A stretch of 64,000 bases of DNA from Halococcus morrhuae DSM 1307 (GTDB lineage Archaea; Halobacteriota; Halobacteria; Halobacteriales; Halococcaceae), in assembly GCF_000336695.1 (NCBI RefSeq), contig NZ_AOMC01000054.1:1-64000 (forward strand), in the 5' to 3' direction. The notes beneath the pieces are model-generated. The model worked only from the letters and a program-made list of their open reading frames with translations. It was not told the origin of the DNA and searched no databases. Each line of letters begins with the position of its first letter. The stretch's first letter is position 1. Shown here piece after piece: positions 36,691-45,922 of the stretch. A program made the translations under genes and the position numbers.

Positions 36691-37974
36691 GTGAGCACGA
36701 TCAACAAGTATCTCGGTATCAACCGTGAGGTGCTCGCGCTGGCGATCGCCCGGATGGCCGACTCGGTGGGCAACTCCTTTCTCATCGTCGTCCTCCCGAT
36801 CTACATCGCCAGCGGCACGATCGAGGGCGGGACGGGCGGGCTCGGCGTCTCGCTGCTCACAGGGCTGATCCTCTCGGCGTTTGGCTTCTTCAACAGCGCG
36901 CTCCAGCCGTTCGCTGGGCGTCTGTCGGACAAACTCGGCAAGCGAAAGGTGTTCGTCCTCGCCGGGCTGGGACTGCTCGCGGTCGCGAACTTCACCTACT
37001 CGCTGGCGTCGAGCTACTGGATGCTGTTCGTCATCCGGATGGCACAGGGGCTCGGCGCGTCGCTGACGATCGTCGCGACGATCGCGCTGGTCAACGAACT
37101 CGCCGACGACGACACCCGTGGCGGGAACATGGGCACGTTCAACACCTTCCGGCTGCTCGGCTTCGGGGCCGGTCCCGTCGTCGCTGGCTCGGTCATCAAC
37201 GGCGGCCCGTACTCCCTTCTCGGACTCTCGATAACGGGCTTCGAGGCGGCCTTCTACATCGCGACCGTCTCGGCGGTGGTGAGCTTCGTGCTCGTCACGC
37301 TGCTCGTCGACGATCCCGACATCGAGCGCTCGACCGACGACGAGGACACCTCGATCGCGGTGTTCGACCACGACGCCGACGGGCTGATCGACCCGGTGTT
37401 CGCCCTCGGGGTCGCCTCGCTGTTCATGGCCGTCGGCATCGCCCTGCTCTCGGCGATCGAACCGCAGGTCAACGCCCGCCTCGGACAGGGCGCACAGCTG
37501 TTCGGCATCGAGTTCTCGGCGTTCGTCCTGATGCAGGTGCTCTTCCAGGCACCGATCGGTAGCGCGAGCGACCGCTACGGCCGCAAACCGTTCATCCTCA
37601 TCGGGCTCGTCCTGCTCGTGCCCGCGACACTCGCGCAGGGGTTCGTCGTCGCGCCGTGGCAGATGATCGTCGCCCGCGCCGTACAGGGGATCGCGGGCGC
37701 GCTCGTGTTCGCGCCGGCGCTCGCGCTCGCGGGCGATCTCGCGAGCAAGGGCTCGTCCGGCACGCAGCTGTCGGTGCTGACGATGTCGTTCGGCCTCGGC
37801 ACCGCGATCGGACCGCTCGCGTCGGGCTTTCTGGTGCGCTTTGGCTACGCCGCCCCGTTCGTCTTCGGCGCAGTGCTCGCCGCCCTCGGCCTCGTGCTCG
37901 TCTACACGCAGGTTCAGGAGACCGTCGCCGTTGACCCCGATGCCGTCGGCTCCGCACCGACGGCCCAAGACTAA
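36691..37974 (+). CDS. Major facilitator superfamily transporter
   Basis: A 427-residue protein with about 12 hydrophobic segments split 6+6 by a charged central loop (DDPDIERSTDDEDTS). The MFS signature between helices 2 and 3 is visible as GRLSDKLGKRKV, and repeated as GSASDRYGRKPF in the second half. The start is a GTG at 36691 (VSTINKYLGINREVLALAI) since no suitable ATG is in frame. The substrate is unknown; the layout resembles drug/metabolite exporters. Confidence 0.88.
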   Translation: MSTINKYLGINREVLALAIARMADSVGNSFLIVVLPIYIASGTIEGGTGGLGVSLLTGLILSAFGFFNSALQPFAGRLSDKLGKRKVFVLAGLGLLAVANFTYSLASSYWMLFVIRMAQGLGASLTIVATIALVNELADDDTRGGNMGTFNTFRLLGFGAGPVVAGSVINGGPYSLLGLSITGFEAAFYIATVSAVVSFVLVTLLVDDPDIERSTDDEDTSIAVFDHDADGLIDPVFALGVASLFMAVGIALLSAIEPQVNARLGQGAQLFGIEFSAFVLMQVLFQAPIGSASDRYGRKPFILIGLVLLVPATLAQGFVVAPWQMIVARAVQGIAGALVFAPALALAGDLASKGSSGTQLSVLTMSFGLGTAIGPLASGFLVRFGYAAPFVFGAVLAALGLVLVYTQVQETVAVDPDAVGSAPTAQD

Positions 37975-38093
37975 CGCCGTTTTCTCAGGCAGCTGTTCTC
38001 GAAATCCTCGTCGAAAAACGCAAACAGATGGTACATTCGACGATCGGATGCTCCTCCCCCAACGTAGCGAAATACCGTCGAACGGGTGTGACG

Positions 38094-38237
38094 CTATGTG
38101 GTGTCGGTCTGTTCGTCCGCGAGTCGATCGAGAATCGGCCGCTCGCGTTCGATGATTCGATCGACTCGCTCGCGAAACCCGTCCTCGTCGGATTCGTGTT
38201 CCGATTCGGCCATGCCGGTGGTATCGTTTCGTTTCAT
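38094..38237 (-). CDS. Small charged protein downstream of Doc, possible antitoxin (47 residues)
   Basis: The ATG at 38235-38237 is two bases after the Doc stop. The product is a single highly charged helix-forming peptide (MKRNDTTGMAESEHESDEDG, then FRERVDRIIERERPILDRLA). Such short acidic proteins can neutralise a toxin, and the tight linkage supports a toxin-antitoxin role, but the order is reversed from phd-doc. No homologue is recognised by me, so this is inference from context. Confidence 0.5.
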   Translation of the reverse strand: MKRNDTTGMAESEHESDEDGFRERVDRIIERERPILDRLADEQTDTT

Positions 38238-38239
38238 GA

Positions 38240-38641
38240 TTAGTGTTCCGGCAGGCGTGATTCGTCGATTTCGCCCGTTTCGAACCACGCGGCGAGTTCG
38301 TCCATCTCGAACAGACCGGCACGGCGAATGATGCGCTCGATCGTCTCCTTGTCCTGCTGAAAGTCAGGTCTGATCTCCGTTCGTTCCAGATATTCCATCG
38401 TCGCGGTCCACGCCGTCCGTTTGTTGGCGTCCTCGAAGACGTGGGCGCTCTGTATACCGAACAACAATGTCGCCGCCCGGTGGTACGGATCGTCGTACTC
38501 GGCAGCCGGTTCGATGACCTCGCGTCTGAGCATCCCTCTGGGTGCTGCGATACGGATACCTTCGTATTTCAGACCGTATCGCTGATCGATCCGTTCGTGT
38601 ATGGTGATGATTTCACCCGGTGTCGGCAGATCGTCCGTCAT
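38240..38641 (-). CDS. doc: Fic/Doc-family toxin (death-on-curing type)
   Basis: A 133-residue protein with the Fic-fold core motif HVFEDANKRTA at 67-77, matching the HxFxDANKRT form of Doc rather than HPFxxGNGR of AMP-transferring Fic proteins. Doc phosphorylates elongation factor Tu in bacteria; here the analogous target would be aEF1A, which is inference. It begins 28 bases after the hisS stop on the same strand and is followed by a 47-residue charged protein. Confidence 0.85.
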   Translation of the reverse strand: MTDDLPTPGEIITIHERIDQRYGLKYEGIRIAAPRGMLRREVIEPAAEYDDPYHRAATLLFGIQSAHVFEDANKRTAWTATMEYLERTEIRPDFQQDKETIERIIRRAGLFEMDELAAWFETGEIDESRLPEH

Positions 38642-38668
38642 CGTTGCCCGATCGAACGACCCCGTCTC

Positions 38669-39955
38669 CTACTTTCTTTCGCCGGATTCGGGGAACTCGT
38701 CGACAGGCACCTGGCGCTGATCGCCCGATGCCATCTCCTTGACGGTCACGTTCCCGTCGGCGAGGTCCTGTTCGCCGACGATGACGGTCGTCTCGGCACC
38801 GATCGAGTCGGCGTACTCCAGCTGTGCGCCGAAGCTCCGGCCGGCGATATCGGTCTCGACGACGTGGCCACGCTCGCGTAGGTCGCGCGTGATTCCGGCG
38901 GCGGTCTCGCGCGTGTCACCCACTTGGAGCACGTAGTAGTCGGTCGTCGTGGTCTCCGCGGGCCAGACGCCGGCGCGTTCACAGAGCAGGGAGAGAGTCG
39001 CCATCCCGAGTGCGACGCCGACTGCGGGCGTCGGCTGGCCGCCGAACCCCTCGATGAGGTCGTCGTAGCGCCCGCCGCCGAACACCGCCCGGCCCACCGT
39101 GCCGGTGGTGTCGAAACACTCGAAGACGACGCCGGTGTAGTAGTCGAGACCCCGTGCGGTGTCGAGCGAGAGCGTGCAGTAGTCGCGCGCGCCGAGATCG
39201 GCGGTCGCGTCGAGCACGTTCTGGAGGTTCTCGACCGCGTTCTCGACGCGCTCGGTCTCGGTGGCGGCCACGAGCTCGTCCAAATTCTCTTCCTCCGTTT
39301 CGAGCAGTTCGTCGAACGCCTCGGCGTCGGCTTCCGAGAGGCCCGCGTCGCCGAGTAGCGCGCGATACTCGCCGACGGCGAGCTTGTCGCGTTTGTCGAC
39401 CGCGCGGATCGCCGCCTCGGTGTCGACGTCGGCGTCGAACGACTCCAACAACCCACCCAGGATGTCGCGGTGGCTCACCCGGAACTCGAAGTCGTCGCTC
39501 GTGAGTCCGAGTTCGGTGAGCGCGTCGGCGGCGTACGCGAGGATCTCGGCGTCGGCGATCGGCTCCGCCGAGCCGAAGATATCGACGTTGGTCTGGTAGA
39601 ATTCGCGAAAACGGCCCTGCTGGACCGCCTCGTAGCGCCAGAACGGTCGCGACGAGACCCACTTGATCGGCTTCGAGAGCGCCTGCTGTTTCTCGACGAC
39701 CATCCGCGCGACCGTCGGCGTGAGCTCGGGCGTCATCGCCACCTCGCGCCCGCCGTGGTCGGTGAAGTTGTAGAGCTCCTCGACGATCTCCTCGCCGCTC
39801 TTGTCGGCGTACATCTGCGTGCGTTCGAGCGCCGGCGTGCCGATCTCACGGAAGCCGTAGCGCTGGGCGACTTCCTCGACGTCGTCGATGACCTCCCGGC
39901 GCGCGCTCATCTCGCCGGGGTAGAAGTCACGAAAACCCTTGATGCGGTCGTACAT
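38669..39955 (-). CDS. hisS: Histidyl-tRNA synthetase
   Basis: A 428-residue class II synthetase. Motif 2 region RPFWRYEAVQQGRFREF, the histidine-specific ARGLDYYTGVVFE and FGGGRYDDL motifs are all present, followed by a C-terminal anticodon-binding domain (about 330-428). The ATG at 39953-39955 gives MYDRIKGFRDFYPGE; a longer frame adds 16 unlikely residues. It charges tRNA-His in the cytoplasm. Confidence 0.96.
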   Translation of the reverse strand: MYDRIKGFRDFYPGEMSARREVIDDVEEVAQRYGFREIGTPALERTQMYADKSGEEIVEELYNFTDHGGREVAMTPELTPTVARMVVEKQQALSKPIKWVSSRPFWRYEAVQQGRFREFYQTNVDIFGSAEPIADAEILAYAADALTELGLTSDDFEFRVSHRDILGGLLESFDADVDTEAAIRAVDKRDKLAVGEYRALLGDAGLSEADAEAFDELLETEEENLDELVAATETERVENAVENLQNVLDATADLGARDYCTLSLDTARGLDYYTGVVFECFDTTGTVGRAVFGGGRYDDLIEGFGGQPTPAVGVALGMATLSLLCERAGVWPAETTTTDYYVLQVGDTRETAAGITRDLRERGHVVETDIAGRSFGAQLEYADSIGAETTVIVGEQDLADGNVTVKEMASGDQRQVPVDEFPESGERK

Positions 39956-40046
39956 ACTGTCCGTTGGCGGTATCGGCGTGTTCACCCTTACGGAATGTAC
40001 CACGAAACGGAACGGGGCGGGACGTGCGGTCGTCGGCCGACCGGCG

Positions 40047-40394
40047 CTATCGTCGTTTGATGTCGAAGCTCTTCTCGTCGGGCTTGAGCTCCTGGAGCAA
40101 CTCCCTCATCTGGTCCTCGTCGATCTTGTCGCCGAGTCGGCCGCTGCGCGCGAGCGCGAACACCTGCTGTTCGACCTGTTCGCCGAACTCGGGCTTGCTC
40201 ATCTTCACCGAGTTGAGCCGCTGTCGCGCGCCATCGGTGAGGTTCTGGCGGAGTACGGCCGATTTCTGTGCTTCGGCCTGTTCCTGTTGGGCCTGTCTGG
40301 CCTCCTCGTTCTGCCCGCCGCCCTGCTGCTGTTCTTTGAGTTGTTCGAGTTTCTGCTTGCGAAGTTCTTCGATGTCTTCCTCGGAGCCGCTCAT
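40047..40394 (-). CDS. PDCD5 / TFAR19-family DNA-binding protein
   Basis: A 115-residue protein with an N-terminal helix rich in Glu/Gln ([16 protein letters not shown]), then a three-helix core ([21 protein letters not shown] and [29 protein letters not shown]). This is the archaeal/eukaryal PDCD5 fold; archaeal members bind nucleic acid and their role is unclear. It sits between hisS and the E3 gene on the same strand. Confidence 0.92.
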   Translation of the reverse strand: MSGSEEDIEELRKQKLEQLKEQQQGGGQNEEARQAQQEQAEAQKSAVLRQNLTDGARQRLNSVKMSKPEFGEQVEQQVFALARSGRLGDKIDEDQMRELLQELKPDEKSFDIKRR

Positions 40395-40494
40395 ACTGCC
40401 ACGTTACGACTAGTCGAACAAAAGCCCGGCGGACGCTGCGGTGCTCGTCGGCGCTCTCAAAGATTCACGAATTCACGTGAATTCGCGACTTTCC

Positions 40495-41919
40495 TCAGCG
40501 GTTGAGCGTGTGGATCGCCCTATCGCGCGCGTTCTCGACGGCCTCCATCACGGCCTCGCCGAGCGTGGGATGGGTGTGGATCGTTGCGGCGACGTCCTCC
40601 AGGGTCGCGCCCATCTCGACGGCCAGCCCGAGCTCGGCGATCAGCTCCGAGGCCTCCGGCGCGACGATCTGTGCGCCGAGGACGAATCCGGCATCGTCGT
40701 CGGCGACGACGCGGACGAACCCGTCACTCTCGCCGAGCGTGAGCGCGCGCCCGCTCGCGCGCATCGGCATCTCGCCCACCACCGTCGAGAAGCCGGCTTC
40801 CTTGGCCTCTTTCTCGGTCATCCCGACCGTGCCGATCTCGGGGTCGGTGAACACCGCGGCCGGCACGCTCTGATAGTCGAGCGCCGACGGCTCGCCCGCG
40901 ATGACCTCGACGGCGACCTCGCCCTCCTTCATCCCCTTGTGTGCGAGCATCGGTTCGCCGGCGACGTCGCCGACGGCGAAGACGGTCTCGACGTCGGTCC
41001 GTGCGCGATCGTCCGTCTCCAAGAATCCGCCCTCGTCGGTCGCGAGCCCGATCGCGTCGAGGTTCAGCGCGTCCGTGACGGGTTCCCGCCCGACCGCGAC
41101 GAGTGCCTTTTCGGCCCCAAATTCCGAGATCTCGCCGTCCTCGTCTTCGGTCTTGACAGTGATTCCGTCGCCCGACTCCACCCACTCGCTCGCGCCCTCG
41201 CCGAAGTGGAAGTCGATGCCGAGCTCCTCGGCACGGCTCTTGACGACGCGTGCGACGTCGTCTTCGTAGGCCGGCAGCGCCGAATCGAGCATCTCCACAA
41301 CCGTGACGTCCGTTCCGAGCTTGGCGAACACGGTCGAGAGCTCCATCCCGATGTAGCCTGCGCCGACGACGACGAGGCTCTCGGGCACCGCATCGAGCGC
41401 GAGCGCCTCGCGCGAGGAGATGATCCGCTCGCCGTCGAACGCGAAGTTCGGGATCGCCATCGGGCGCGAGCCGGTGGCGACGATCGCGTGCTCGAATTGG
41501 ATGGTCTCGGAGCCCTGGCCCTCGCCCGCGTGGGCGACCCTGACGGTGTTGTCGCCGGCGAACTCCGCGCGCCCCTCGACGAGGTTCACGCCGTTTGCCT
41601 TGCAGAGCTTCTCGACGCCGCCGGTGAGCTGATCGACGATATCGTCCTTCCAACCCACCATCCCCGCGAGATCGACCGCGGGATCGGCGTGAATGCCCAT
41701 CTCCTCGGCCGTGCTCGCGTCGTGTGCGACGTCGGTCGCCGAGATGAGCGCCTTCGAGGGGATACAGCCGTGGTTCAGACAGGTTCCCCCATACGCATCC
41801 TTCTCGACGAGCGTCACGTCCAGATCGAGCTGTCCCGCGCGAATGGCGGCGACGTAGCCACCGGGGCCCGCGCCGATAATCAGTACGTCCGTCCCCGTCG
41901 TGACGTCTCCGACGACCAT
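40495..41919 (-). CDS. lpdA: Dihydrolipoyl dehydrogenase (E3)
   Basis: A 474-residue FAD-dependent disulfide oxidoreductase. FAD motif GAGPGG (16-21), redox disulfide C47-C52 in GGTCLNHGCIPSK, NAD motif GAGYIGME, and C-terminal base His-Glu in HTHPTLGEAV. It reoxidises lipoyl groups on E2. It closes the operon pdhA-pdhB-pdhC-lpdA, 48 bases after pdhC. Confidence 0.96.
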   Translation of the reverse strand: MVVGDVTTGTDVLIIGAGPGGYVAAIRAGQLDLDVTLVEKDAYGGTCLNHGCIPSKALISATDVAHDASTAEEMGIHADPAVDLAGMVGWKDDIVDQLTGGVEKLCKANGVNLVEGRAEFAGDNTVRVAHAGEGQGSETIQFEHAIVATGSRPMAIPNFAFDGERIISSREALALDAVPESLVVVGAGYIGMELSTVFAKLGTDVTVVEMLDSALPAYEDDVARVVKSRAEELGIDFHFGEGASEWVESGDGITVKTEDEDGEISEFGAEKALVAVGREPVTDALNLDAIGLATDEGGFLETDDRARTDVETVFAVGDVAGEPMLAHKGMKEGEVAVEVIAGEPSALDYQSVPAAVFTDPEIGTVGMTEKEAKEAGFSTVVGEMPMRASGRALTLGESDGFVRVVADDDAGFVLGAQIVAPEASELIAELGLAVEMGATLEDVAATIHTHPTLGEAVMEAVENARDRAIHTLNR

Positions 41920-41967
41920 ACCGACCGGAGGCGCGCGGACGTGAAAAATCAGTAGGGTCCGGGCTGA

Positions 41968-43548
41968 CTACGCTTCGAGCAGCAACCGCTGGGGGTTCTC
42001 CAGGAACTCCTCGACGCGGTTGGTGAACTGCGCCGCGATCGCGCCGTCGACGACGCGATGGTCGATCGACAGCGAGAGCGTCATCACCTTGCGGGGGACG
42101 ATCTCGCCGTCCACGACTCGGGGTTTCTCCTTGATCGCGCCGAGCGCGAGGATCGCCACCTCGGGGTGGTTGATGATCGGCGTCGCGTACTCGCCGCCGA
42201 TGGCCCCGACGTTGGTGATCGTGAAGGTGCCGCCCTGCATCTCCTCGCGGCTGATCGTGCGCTCGCGAGCCTTCTCGACGAGTTCGTTCATCTCCGAGGC
42301 CAGCTGGAGCATGTTCTTCCGGTCGGCGTCCTCGACGACGGGCACCATCAGCCCGGCATCGGTCGCGGTCGCCACGCCGATGTTGTAGTATTTCTTCTGG
42401 ACGATCTCCTCGGCCTCCTCGTCGAGCATGGAGTTGACCATCGGGAACTCGCGCAGCGCGGCCACGCAGGCCTTCATGACGAACGGCATGTACGAGAGGC
42501 TGATCCCCTGTTCGTCGGCGAGCTCCTTGAGATCGGTCCGGGCTTCGACCAGCGCGGTGACGTCGACCTCGTCGTGGTGGGTGACGTGGGGCGCGGTGTA
42601 TTTCGACTCCGCCATCTGCTGGCCGATCGTCCGCCGAACCCCACGATAGGGGATCCGCTCTTCGCCTCTCGACTCGGCGACCGCCGCCCTGTCGGCGTCC
42701 TGTGCGGCCTGCTGGGCCTCGGCGTAGGATTCGACGGCCGCCGGCGTGACGAACGCCTCGCCGTCGCGCTCCTCGTCGGTGGGTACGGCGTCGATATCGA
42801 CTCCCGAATCCGCGGCGAGTTTCCGTGTCGCGGGCGCGGCGAGCGTGCGCTCGCGGTCGGCCGACTCGCCCGCCGTCGCTCCGCCCGCCGCGGACCCGCT
42901 CGCCGACGGCTGTCCCGTCGAGGATGCCTGCGCCGCGCCGCCTCCGGTGGTGTCCCCCTCTCCAGCATCCGTCCCGCTGGAGCCCTCGACGCGCGTGGTG
43001 GCCGGTTCGGGCGAATCGCTTCCCTCCTCATCCACTTCTTTCGCGTCCTCCGCGGCCGCGCGCACGTCGTGCTCGCTCACCCGGCCACCGGGACCGGAGC
43101 CGTCGATGCTTCCGATATCGACGCCAAGCTCGCGCGCCAGCCGCCGCGCGCTCGGGGCGGCGAAGACGCGCCCGCTCGCGGTCGGGGTCTCCTCGTCCGC
43201 CGTCTCTTCGGCCGTCGTCTCCACGTCGCCCGTCGCTGCGCTCGCCTCCGTGGCGGCGTCCGTTTCCTTCGATTCCTCGGTGGTCGTCGCCTCACCGCTG
43301 TCGGCGTCGCCCTCCTCGGCGAACGTGATGATCACGGTACCGACGGGCACCATCTCGCCCGCCGCGGCGTGGATCTCCTGCACGCTGCCGTCGACGGGCG
43401 AGGGAACGTCGACGACTGCCTTGTCGGTCTCGACCTCGGCGACGGGCTGGTCTTCCTCGACCGGGTCGCCCTCCTCGACCAGCCAATCGACGATCTCGCC
43501 CTCGGCGACGCCCTCGCCCACGTCGGGCAGCTCGAACTCGCGGACCAT
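41968..43548 (-). CDS. pdhC: 2-oxoacid dehydrogenase E2 (dihydrolipoyl acyltransferase)
   Basis: A 526-residue E2. Domains: one lipoyl domain (lipoyl Lys43 in VETDKAVVDVP), then two peripheral-subunit-binding-like segments (about 129-166 and 237-277) separated by Ala/Gly/Ser linkers, and a catalytic domain from about 295 with HRVVDGA near the C-terminus. The second binding-like segment is unusual. It transfers the acyl group from E1 to CoA. Its stop lies within the operon and its ATG adjoins the pdhB stop. Confidence 0.94.
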   Translation of the reverse strand: MVREFELPDVGEGVAEGEIVDWLVEEGDPVEEDQPVAEVETDKAVVDVPSPVDGSVQEIHAAAGEMVPVGTVIITFAEEGDADSGEATTTEESKETDAATEASAATGDVETTAEETADEETPTASGRVFAAPSARRLARELGVDIGSIDGSGPGGRVSEHDVRAAAEDAKEVDEEGSDSPEPATTRVEGSSGTDAGEGDTTGGGAAQASSTGQPSASGSAAGGATAGESADRERTLAAPATRKLAADSGVDIDAVPTDEERDGEAFVTPAAVESYAEAQQAAQDADRAAVAESRGEERIPYRGVRRTIGQQMAESKYTAPHVTHHDEVDVTALVEARTDLKELADEQGISLSYMPFVMKACVAALREFPMVNSMLDEEAEEIVQKKYYNIGVATATDAGLMVPVVEDADRKNMLQLASEMNELVEKARERTISREEMQGGTFTITNVGAIGGEYATPIINHPEVAILALGAIKEKPRVVDGEIVPRKVMTLSLSIDHRVVDGAIAAQFTNRVEEFLENPQRLLLEA

Positions 43549-44559
43549 TCAGAACTCCGCGGCCTCCCGGATCCCGTCCTCGATGCGGGCGGCCTCGGGG
43601 AGATAGTAGTCTTCGAGCGCGTAGAGCGGGAACGGCGTGTCGAAGCCCGTGACGCGCGTTATCGGTGCCTCCTGATACACGAGCGCTTCCTCCTGGATCG
43701 TCGCGGTGATCTCGCCGGCCAGCCCGCCGGTCTTGGGGGCCTCGTGGACGACCGCCGCTCGCCCCGTCTTCTTGAACGACTCGACGATCGCCTCGTCGTC
43801 GAGCGGCGAGAGCGTGCGGAGATCGACGACCTCGCAGTCGATGCCCTCCTCGGCGAGCGACTCGGCGGCCTCCATCGTCGGGCGGGTCATCGCGCCCCAG
43901 GTGAACACCGAGACGTCGCTCCCTTCCCGGCGGACGGCGGCCTCGCCGAGCGGCACGGTGTAGGACTCGTCGGGCACGTCCTCCCTGAAGGCGCGGTAGA
44001 TGAGTTTCGGCTCCAGGAACAGGACGGGGTCGGGGTCGCGGATCGAGGCGGCGAGCAGCCCCTTCGTGTCGTGGGGCGTGCTCGGGATCACGACCTTGAG
44101 ACCGGCCTCGTGGACGAAGAACGCCTCCTTCGACTCGGAGTGGTGTTCCGGCGCGCGGATGCCGCCGCCGTAGGGCGCGCGGATCACCATCGGACAGTTG
44201 AACCGGCCGCGCGAGCGGTTTCTGAGCCGCGCCGCGTGGCTGACGATCTGGTCGAAGCCCGGGTAGATGAACCCCTGGAACTGGATCTCGGGGACGGGCC
44301 TCATCCCGTAGGCGGCCATCCCGACCGCCGTGCCGATGATGCCCGACTCGGCCAGCGGCGTGTCGATGACGCGGTTATCACCGAACTCGTCGTGGAGGCC
44401 CTGCGTCGCCCGGAAGACGCCGCCGTTCTCGCCGACGTCCTCGCCCATGACGAGCACGTCGTCGTCCCGACTCATCTCGCCGTAGAGCCCATCCCTGACC
44501 GCCTGGACGAGCGTCAAACTCTGCGTTTCGCCCGTTTCCTGCTGTTCTGTCGTGCTCAT
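43549..44559 (-). CDS. pdhB: 2-oxoacid dehydrogenase E1 beta
   Basis: A 336-residue transketolase-like E1 beta: [35 protein letters not shown]-type and the RAPYGGGI segment, ending near GFDTPFPL. It forms the E1 tetramer with pdhA. Its ATG overlaps the pdhA stop (ATGA). In haloarchaea such complexes may act on pyruvate or branched-chain 2-oxoacids, and pyruvate is more often oxidised by ferredoxin oxidoreductase, so the substrate is uncertain. Confidence 0.93.
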   Translation of the reverse strand: MSTTEQQETGETQSLTLVQAVRDGLYGEMSRDDDVLVMGEDVGENGGVFRATQGLHDEFGDNRVIDTPLAESGIIGTAVGMAAYGMRPVPEIQFQGFIYPGFDQIVSHAARLRNRSRGRFNCPMVIRAPYGGGIRAPEHHSESKEAFFVHEAGLKVVIPSTPHDTKGLLAASIRDPDPVLFLEPKLIYRAFREDVPDESYTVPLGEAAVRREGSDVSVFTWGAMTRPTMEAAESLAEEGIDCEVVDLRTLSPLDDEAIVESFKKTGRAAVVHEAPKTGGLAGEITATIQEEALVYQEAPITRVTGFDTPFPLYALEDYYLPEAARIEDGIREAAEF

Positions 44560-45659
44560 TCGAGGATCTCCTCGTCGCCGTGGTCGTCGCGCAGTCGCTT
44601 CAGGTACTGTAGCTGCTGGTCGAGCCGTTTCGGCATCTCGGCGTAGACGTCCGCGAACATCTCCTCGGGCTCCGGGCGCTCGTGGGACTCGGCCGCTTCG
44701 ATGGCGTCGGCGACGCTTTCCTCGATCTCCTCCTCGATCGCGTCGATACGCTCGTCGTCGAGCAGTCCCTGATCCTCCAGGAACGCCTCCAGCCGTGGGA
44801 TCGGGTCCTTCTGTTTCCACTCCTCGACCTCGTCGTCTTCACGATAGACGGAGGGATCGTCGGCGGTCGTGTGCGCGCCGAAGCGATACTGGACGGCCTC
44901 GATCATCGTCGGCCGAAGCTCGTCCTCGTCGGGATCCTTTGCCTTCTCGACGGCCTGCTGGGTGGCCTGATAGACCGCGAGCGGATCCATCCCGTCGACC
45001 TGTATACCCTCGAACCCGTAGGCATTGGCCTTCTGGGCGAGCGTCGCACTCGCCGTCTGTCGCTCTCTGGGTACGGAGATCGCCCACTGGTTGTTGTTAC
45101 AGAAAAAGACGGTGGGCGTGTCGAACACGCCCGCGAAGTTCATCGCCTCGTGGAAATCGCCCTCGCTGGTCGCGCCGTCGCCGAAGTAGCAGAGAAATGC
45201 CTTGGTCTCGTCCTGGAGTTTCGAGGCCCACGCCGCGCCGACGGCGTGGGGGAGCTGGGAGGCGATCGGCACCGCGGGCGTGAAGATGTTGGCGTCCTCT
45301 TCCTCGTAGCCCACCTCGTGACCCATCCAGTAGAGCAGGGTCCGCTCCAGCGAGAACCCCTTGATGAGCGACGCGCCGTGCTCGCGGTAGCTCGGGAACA
45401 GCCAGTCCTCCTCGGCCAGCGCGTGGGCGCTGCCGACCTGGGCTGCCTCTTGGCCCGACAGCGGCGGATAGGTGCCGATGCGCCCCTGGCGCTGGAGCGA
45501 GACGGCGCGCTGGTCGAAGTGGCGTACCAGTCGCATCTCGCGGTACATCGCGACCAGTAGCTCGTCGTCGATGTCGGGCACCGTCGCGCCGTCGCGTACC
45601 TCCCCGTTCTTGTCGAGAACTTCGATGCGCTCGCCGACCTCGTACTGTAACGTGCTCAC
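44556..45659 (-). CDS. pdhA: 2-oxoacid dehydrogenase E1 alpha
   Basis: A 367-residue TPP enzyme with the TPP/Mg motif [16 protein letters not shown]...FFCNNNQW (GDG about 160s, NN later) and [13 protein letters not shown]. The start is GTG at 45657-45659 ([14 protein letters not shown]); the in-frame ATG further upstream would include the promoter. The GTG overlaps the stop of an eight-residue upstream frame. It is first in the operon. Confidence 0.93.
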   Translation of the reverse strand: MSTLQYEVGERIEVLDKNGEVRDGATVPDIDDELLVAMYREMRLVRHFDQRAVSLQRQGRIGTYPPLSGQEAAQVGSAHALAEEDWLFPSYREHGASLIKGFSLERTLLYWMGHEVGYEEEDANIFTPAVPIASQLPHAVGAAWASKLQDETKAFLCYFGDGATSEGDFHEAMNFAGVFDTPTVFFCNNNQWAISVPRERQTASATLAQKANAYGFEGIQVDGMDPLAVYQATQQAVEKAKDPDEDELRPTMIEAVQYRFGAHTTADDPSVYREDDEVEEWKQKDPIPRLEAFLEDQGLLDDERIDAIEEEIEESVADAIEAAESHERPEPEEMFADVYAEMPKRLDQQLQYLKRLRDDHGDEEILE

Positions 45660-45682
45660 GGGCGGAGCCACCTCGCTGACAT
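45656..45682 (-). CDS. Upstream open reading frame before pdhA (MSARWLRP)
   Basis: ATG at 45680-45682, eight codons, TGA at 45656-45658. The stop and the pdhA GTG share four bases (GTGA), the layout seen in coupled gene pairs and leader peptides. Whether it is translated depends on the transcript start, which I cannot see. Confidence 0.35.
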   Translation of the reverse strand: MSARWLRP

Positions 45683-45705
45683 ACCTGCACCATTGATTGC
45701 CGCAG

Positions 45706-45725
45706 TTATATCCTTTTTGTAAAAG
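45706..45725 (-). promoter_or_regulatory. Core promoter region of the pdh operon
   Basis: On the minus strand TTTTACAAAA (45716-45725) and GATATAAC (about 45707-45714) are AT-rich TATA candidates 48-67 bases before the GTG start. Either would give a leadered mRNA containing part or all of the upstream frame. Confidence 0.4.
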
Positions 45726-45770
45726 GGTTTTTGTGACCGCTGTTCTTGCCACCCCATCCCTGAAAAACCG

Positions 45771-45795
45771 TTCGTGTGTCCCGTTCGCACACGAA
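45771..45795. promoter_or_regulatory. Inverted repeat 1 upstream of pdhA
   Basis: TTCGTGTG-N9-CACACGAA, a perfect 8-bp inverted repeat, centred about 125 bases before pdhA and 140 before the VOC gene. Shares TTCGTG/CACGAA with a second copy at 45827-45849. A candidate regulator-binding site. Confidence 0.5.
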
Positions 45796-45826
45796 AAACG
45801 ACGACTTTGTCAATAATCGGGGTTCG

Positions 45827-45849
45827 TTCGTGAAAATCTGAATCACGAA
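45827..45849. promoter_or_regulatory. Inverted repeat 2 upstream of the VOC gene
   Basis: TTCGTGA-N9-TCACGAA, a perfect 7-bp inverted repeat, about 55 bases (centre to centre) from the first. It lies 74 bases before the GTG of the VOC gene, so could serve either divergent gene. Confidence 0.5.
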
Positions 45850-45922
45850 TAGCCGTCGCAGGACGGGCGACGACCACCCGACCGCCCGACGGTTTTTGCG
45901 ACTCGGCGGCGAACGCCGACGT

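Noticed and set aside
38240-38641. Doc considered as an AMP-transferring Fic protein
   Set aside because: The motif is HVFEDANKRTA, lacking the GNGR form; it fits Doc kinases.
42058-44646. 862-codon open frame antisense to E2 and E1 beta
   Set aside because: Same codon-composition artefact; the sense strand encodes well-defined dehydrogenase subunits.
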